Origin: Pseudomonadota bacterium
Lineage (GTDB): Bacteria; Pseudomonadota; Alphaproteobacteria; Rhizobiales; Rhizobiaceae
Direction: 5' to 3'
Length of the DNA stretch: 7,685 nucleotides
Assembly: GCA_023387715.1 (NCBI GenBank)
Contig: JAEWHQ010000035.1
Coordinates: 1 to 7,685 of the forward strand
The notes under the pieces are model-generated. The model was not told where the DNA came from. It did not search any database and saw nothing but the letters and a program-made list of their open reading frames with translations. Made by a program: the position numbers and the translations under genes. Positions 6,625 to 7,685 of this stretch are shown here, piece by piece; within the stretch, counting starts at the first letter, position 1, and every line of letters starts with the position of its first letter.

Positions 6625-6629
6625 CCTTT
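6625..6629 (-). promoter_or_regulatory. Ribosome binding site of the transglycosylase-like gene
   Basis: AAAGG on the - strand lies 4 bases before the first ATG (6618-6620) and 7 before the second (6615-6617). The spacing favours the second ATG, giving a 193-residue protein. Confidence 0.5.
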
Positions 6630-6668
6630 CTACCATGCCCGTTTCATCTAGCAGTTTAGACCGGCATT

Positions 6669-6696
6669 TTTATAATCACCCTTTGATATGCAGCAA
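6669..6696 (-). promoter_or_regulatory. Candidate promoter of the transglycosylase-like gene
   Basis: On the - strand TTGCTG (6691-6696) and TATAAA (6669-6674) are 16 bases apart, about 50 bases before the start codon. The -10 box matches consensus at 5 of 6 positions; the -35 box keeps only the TTG part well. This predicts a leader of about 40 bases. Confidence 0.35.
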
Positions 6697-6704
6697 ATTC
6701 AAAG
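6681..6704. repeat. Inverted repeat CTTTGA-N12-TCAAAG
   Basis: Six-base perfect arms at 6681-6686 and 6699-6704 surround the -35 box and part of the spacer of the candidate transglycosylase-like promoter. The placement fits an operator for a dimeric regulator. No regulator family can be assigned. Confidence 0.3.
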
Positions 6705-6856
6705 GCTGACAATGTCCTGAATGCGTTCAAAAAGAGGCATCGTCAAAGATCATGAATGAACCGTAAATATTAACAGGCACTTTCCCGCAGGCTTAAGCGT
6801 GGCTCAAATTTGAAAACATGGTAAATAGTTAAATATCAAAACGCGTAAATACGCAT

Positions 6857-6885
6857 AAAAAAAGCAGCCCCGAAAGACTGCTTTT
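6857..6885 (-). terminator. Rho-independent terminator of the FMN reductase gene
   Basis: AAAAGCAG (6860-6867) pairs with CTGCTTTT (6878-6885) around a 10-base loop that can add two more pairs. On the - strand the stem is followed by a run of seven T. It lies 23 bases after the reductase stop codon. The + strand tail (TTTTAATAA) makes it weakly bidirectional. Confidence 0.85.
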
Positions 6886-6908
6886 AATAATGTCAGCGGC
6901 CTTTAAAA

Positions 6909-7460
6909 TCAGCCTTCAATGCTTTTCAGCAAATCTACAACGCCTGCCTTGATAAAGGAAAGGCTTGCTTCATCGCTCAAACGACCGTCTGTAATTTTTT
7001 CATGCACAGCTGCCAGAACTGTCTGCGGACGCAGAACCTGACGCGCACCAATTGCCATCATCGCTTCGTTCAACTGTGCCTGCGCACGCACGCCGCCAGT
7101 GGCAGCCGGTGATGCAGTCATGGTGAAAACAGGCTTGCCAATCATGTGGGATTTGCCGTGTGGACGGGAAATCCAGTCCAGTGCGTTTTTCAGCACACCG
7201 CTCATGCCATAAATATATTCCGGTGAAGAAATAATCATACCATCAGCATCCGCAACAGCCTGACGCAGATCCTGCACAGCCTGTGGCGGCGTTGCGGTGT
7301 CTTCGTCCTGATTATAAAGCGGAACATTATTGAGCGGGAAAATCTGCAATTCAACATTCTGCGGCAGGTTTTCAGCAATGGTTTCTAAAATGATCGTATT
7401 GAAGGCATTTTTACGAATACTGCCTGAAATGCCAAGCAAACGAATAGTCTTTGTCATCAT
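6909..7460 (-). CDS. NADPH-dependent FMN reductase-family protein (flavodoxin-like fold)
   Basis: A cytoplasmic flavoprotein of up to 183 residues in the NADPH-dependent FMN reductase family, which includes quinone, chromate and azo-dye reductases. Family motifs are present in order. GISGSIRKNAFN (10-21) is the FMN phosphate-binding loop. SSPEYIYGMSGVLKNALDW (78-96) is the conserved PEY-Y--GVLKNALDW segment that contacts the flavin and the dimer partner. ASPAATGGVRAQ (116-127) is the second flavin loop. Length is normal for the family and there is no signal peptide. The probable reaction is two-electron reduction of quinones or similar acceptors using NAD(P)H, often protective against oxidative stress; the true substrate cannot be told from sequence. 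Two ATG codons are adjacent; AAAGG lies 3 bases before the first and 6 before the second (ending at 7457), favouring the second. The gene is followed by its own terminator and appears monocistronic. Confidence 0.93.
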   Translation of the reverse strand: MMTKTIRLLGISGSIRKNAFNTIILETIAENLPQNVELQIFPLNNVPLYNQDEDTATPPQAVQDLRQAVADADGMIISSPEYIYGMSGVLKNALDWISRPHGKSHMIGKPVFTMTASPAATGGVRAQAQLNEAMMAIGARQVLRPQTVLAAVHEKITDGRLSDEASLSFIKAGVVDLLKSIEG

Positions 7461-7463
7461 GCA

Positions 7464-7468
7464 CCTTT
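7464..7468 (-). promoter_or_regulatory. Ribosome binding site of the FMN reductase gene
   Basis: AAAGG on the - strand lies 3 bases before the first ATG (7458-7460) and 6 bases before the second (7455-7457). The spacing favours the second ATG, giving a 182-residue protein. Confidence 0.5.
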
Positions 7469-7514
7469 GTAAAATTCATTGCAGAAAATGTTCAAAATCA
7501 GTTTTCTGCCAGTC

Positions 7515-7537
7515 GCCCCTGTCATACACAGTGGGGC
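7515..7537. repeat. Imperfect inverted repeat over the reductase promoter
   Basis: GCCC and CTGT (7515-7522) match ACAG (7528-7531) and GGGC (7534-7537), with two unpaired bases (7532-7533) and a 5-base centre. It covers the candidate -10 box and part of the spacer. As DNA it could be an operator; as RNA it would be only partly transcribed. Confidence 0.3.
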
Positions 7538-7549
7538 ACATGATGACAA
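7521..7549 (-). promoter_or_regulatory. Candidate promoter of the FMN reductase gene
   Basis: On the - strand TTGTCA (7544-7549; 5 of 6 to consensus) and TATGAC (7521-7526; 4 of 6) are 17 bases apart, the ideal spacing. Transcription would start near 7514, giving a leader of about 55 bases before the start codon. Confidence 0.45.
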
Positions 7550-7621
7550 ATTATTTTAAACACTTTTAAATAAGCAAAATCATAAACTTACATGGGTTTC
7601 CTAAAAGTAACCGCATTAAAT

Positions 7622-7685
7622 TTATGGCTTTTTATGCGTCCCGCGTTCTTGTCTTAAACGCTGCCAATAATCGAGACGCTTGCGC
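7622..7685 (-). CDS. C-terminal end of an unidentified gene
   Basis: Reading in from the right edge on the - strand, one frame stays open for 20 codons and ends at TAA (7622-7624). The visible tail is RKRLDYWQRLRQERGTHKKP, strongly basic and helical, as in many cytoplasmic protein C-termini. One other - strand frame is also open here, for 17 codons to a TAA nearer the edge, so the choice rests on the charged, amphipathic character of this one. No terminator hairpin follows before the reductase promoter. I cannot name the product. Confidence 0.4.
   Translation of the reverse strand, partial: RKRLDYWQRLRQERGTHKKP

Noticed and set aside
7330..7569. A 79-codon + strand frame at the start of the reductase gene
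   Set aside because: About half is antisense to the reductase and the rest runs through its promoter region. No ribosome binding site or homologous-looking motif supports it.

Overview
The window is an ordinary, densely used stretch of a bacterial chromosome. It most likely comes from an alphaproteobacterium of the order Hyphomicrobiales (Rhizobiales), near the Brucella/Ochrobactrum/Pseudochrobactrum group. Three things point there: the RecA, AlaRS and Bcp sequences look alphaproteobacterial; recA carries a LexA site of the direct-repeat type GTTC-N7-GTTC used by Alphaproteobacteria, not the CTGT-N8-ACAG palindrome of gamma-proteobacteria; and base composition looks close to half G+C by eye. 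The genus is a guess. I see no phage, insertion sequence, CRISPR array, tRNA or rRNA.

Layout. On the + strand at the left edge are the end of a Bcp-type peroxiredoxin gene (1-356) and a small exported-protein gene of unknown function with a TTG start (389-619). A shared two-way terminator (about 638-668) separates them from the rest, which all reads on the - strand: alaS (684-3341), recA (3851-4933), an OmpA-family lipoprotein with a glycine zipper (5243-5908), an SLT-type lytic transglycosylase-like lipoprotein (6036-6617/6620), an NADPH-dependent FMN reductase-family protein (6909-7457/7460), and the last 20 codons of an unidentified gene at the right edge (7622-7685). Rho-independent terminators follow recA, the OmpA-like gene and the reductase gene, so these end separate transcripts. 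No hairpin is visible between the transglycosylase and OmpA-like genes, so those two envelope genes may share a transcript.

Functions. recA (SOS control) and alaS (protein synthesis) are core genes; recA upstream of alaS on the same strand is a common bacterial order, here without recX between them. The two lipoproteins form a small cell-envelope group: one should bind peptidoglycan, the other probably cleaves it. Bcp and the FMN reductase are redox/stress enzymes at opposite ends and not linked.

The unexplained material is in the gaps. The 509-bp recA-alaS gap holds tandem inverted repeats, a diverged direct repeat and no gene. The recA-ompA-like gap holds repeated ATTCGGC words and a hairpin whose T-run faces the strand with no gene. 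I did not find a convincing new biological system; the best leads are these intergenic structures and the small exported protein.
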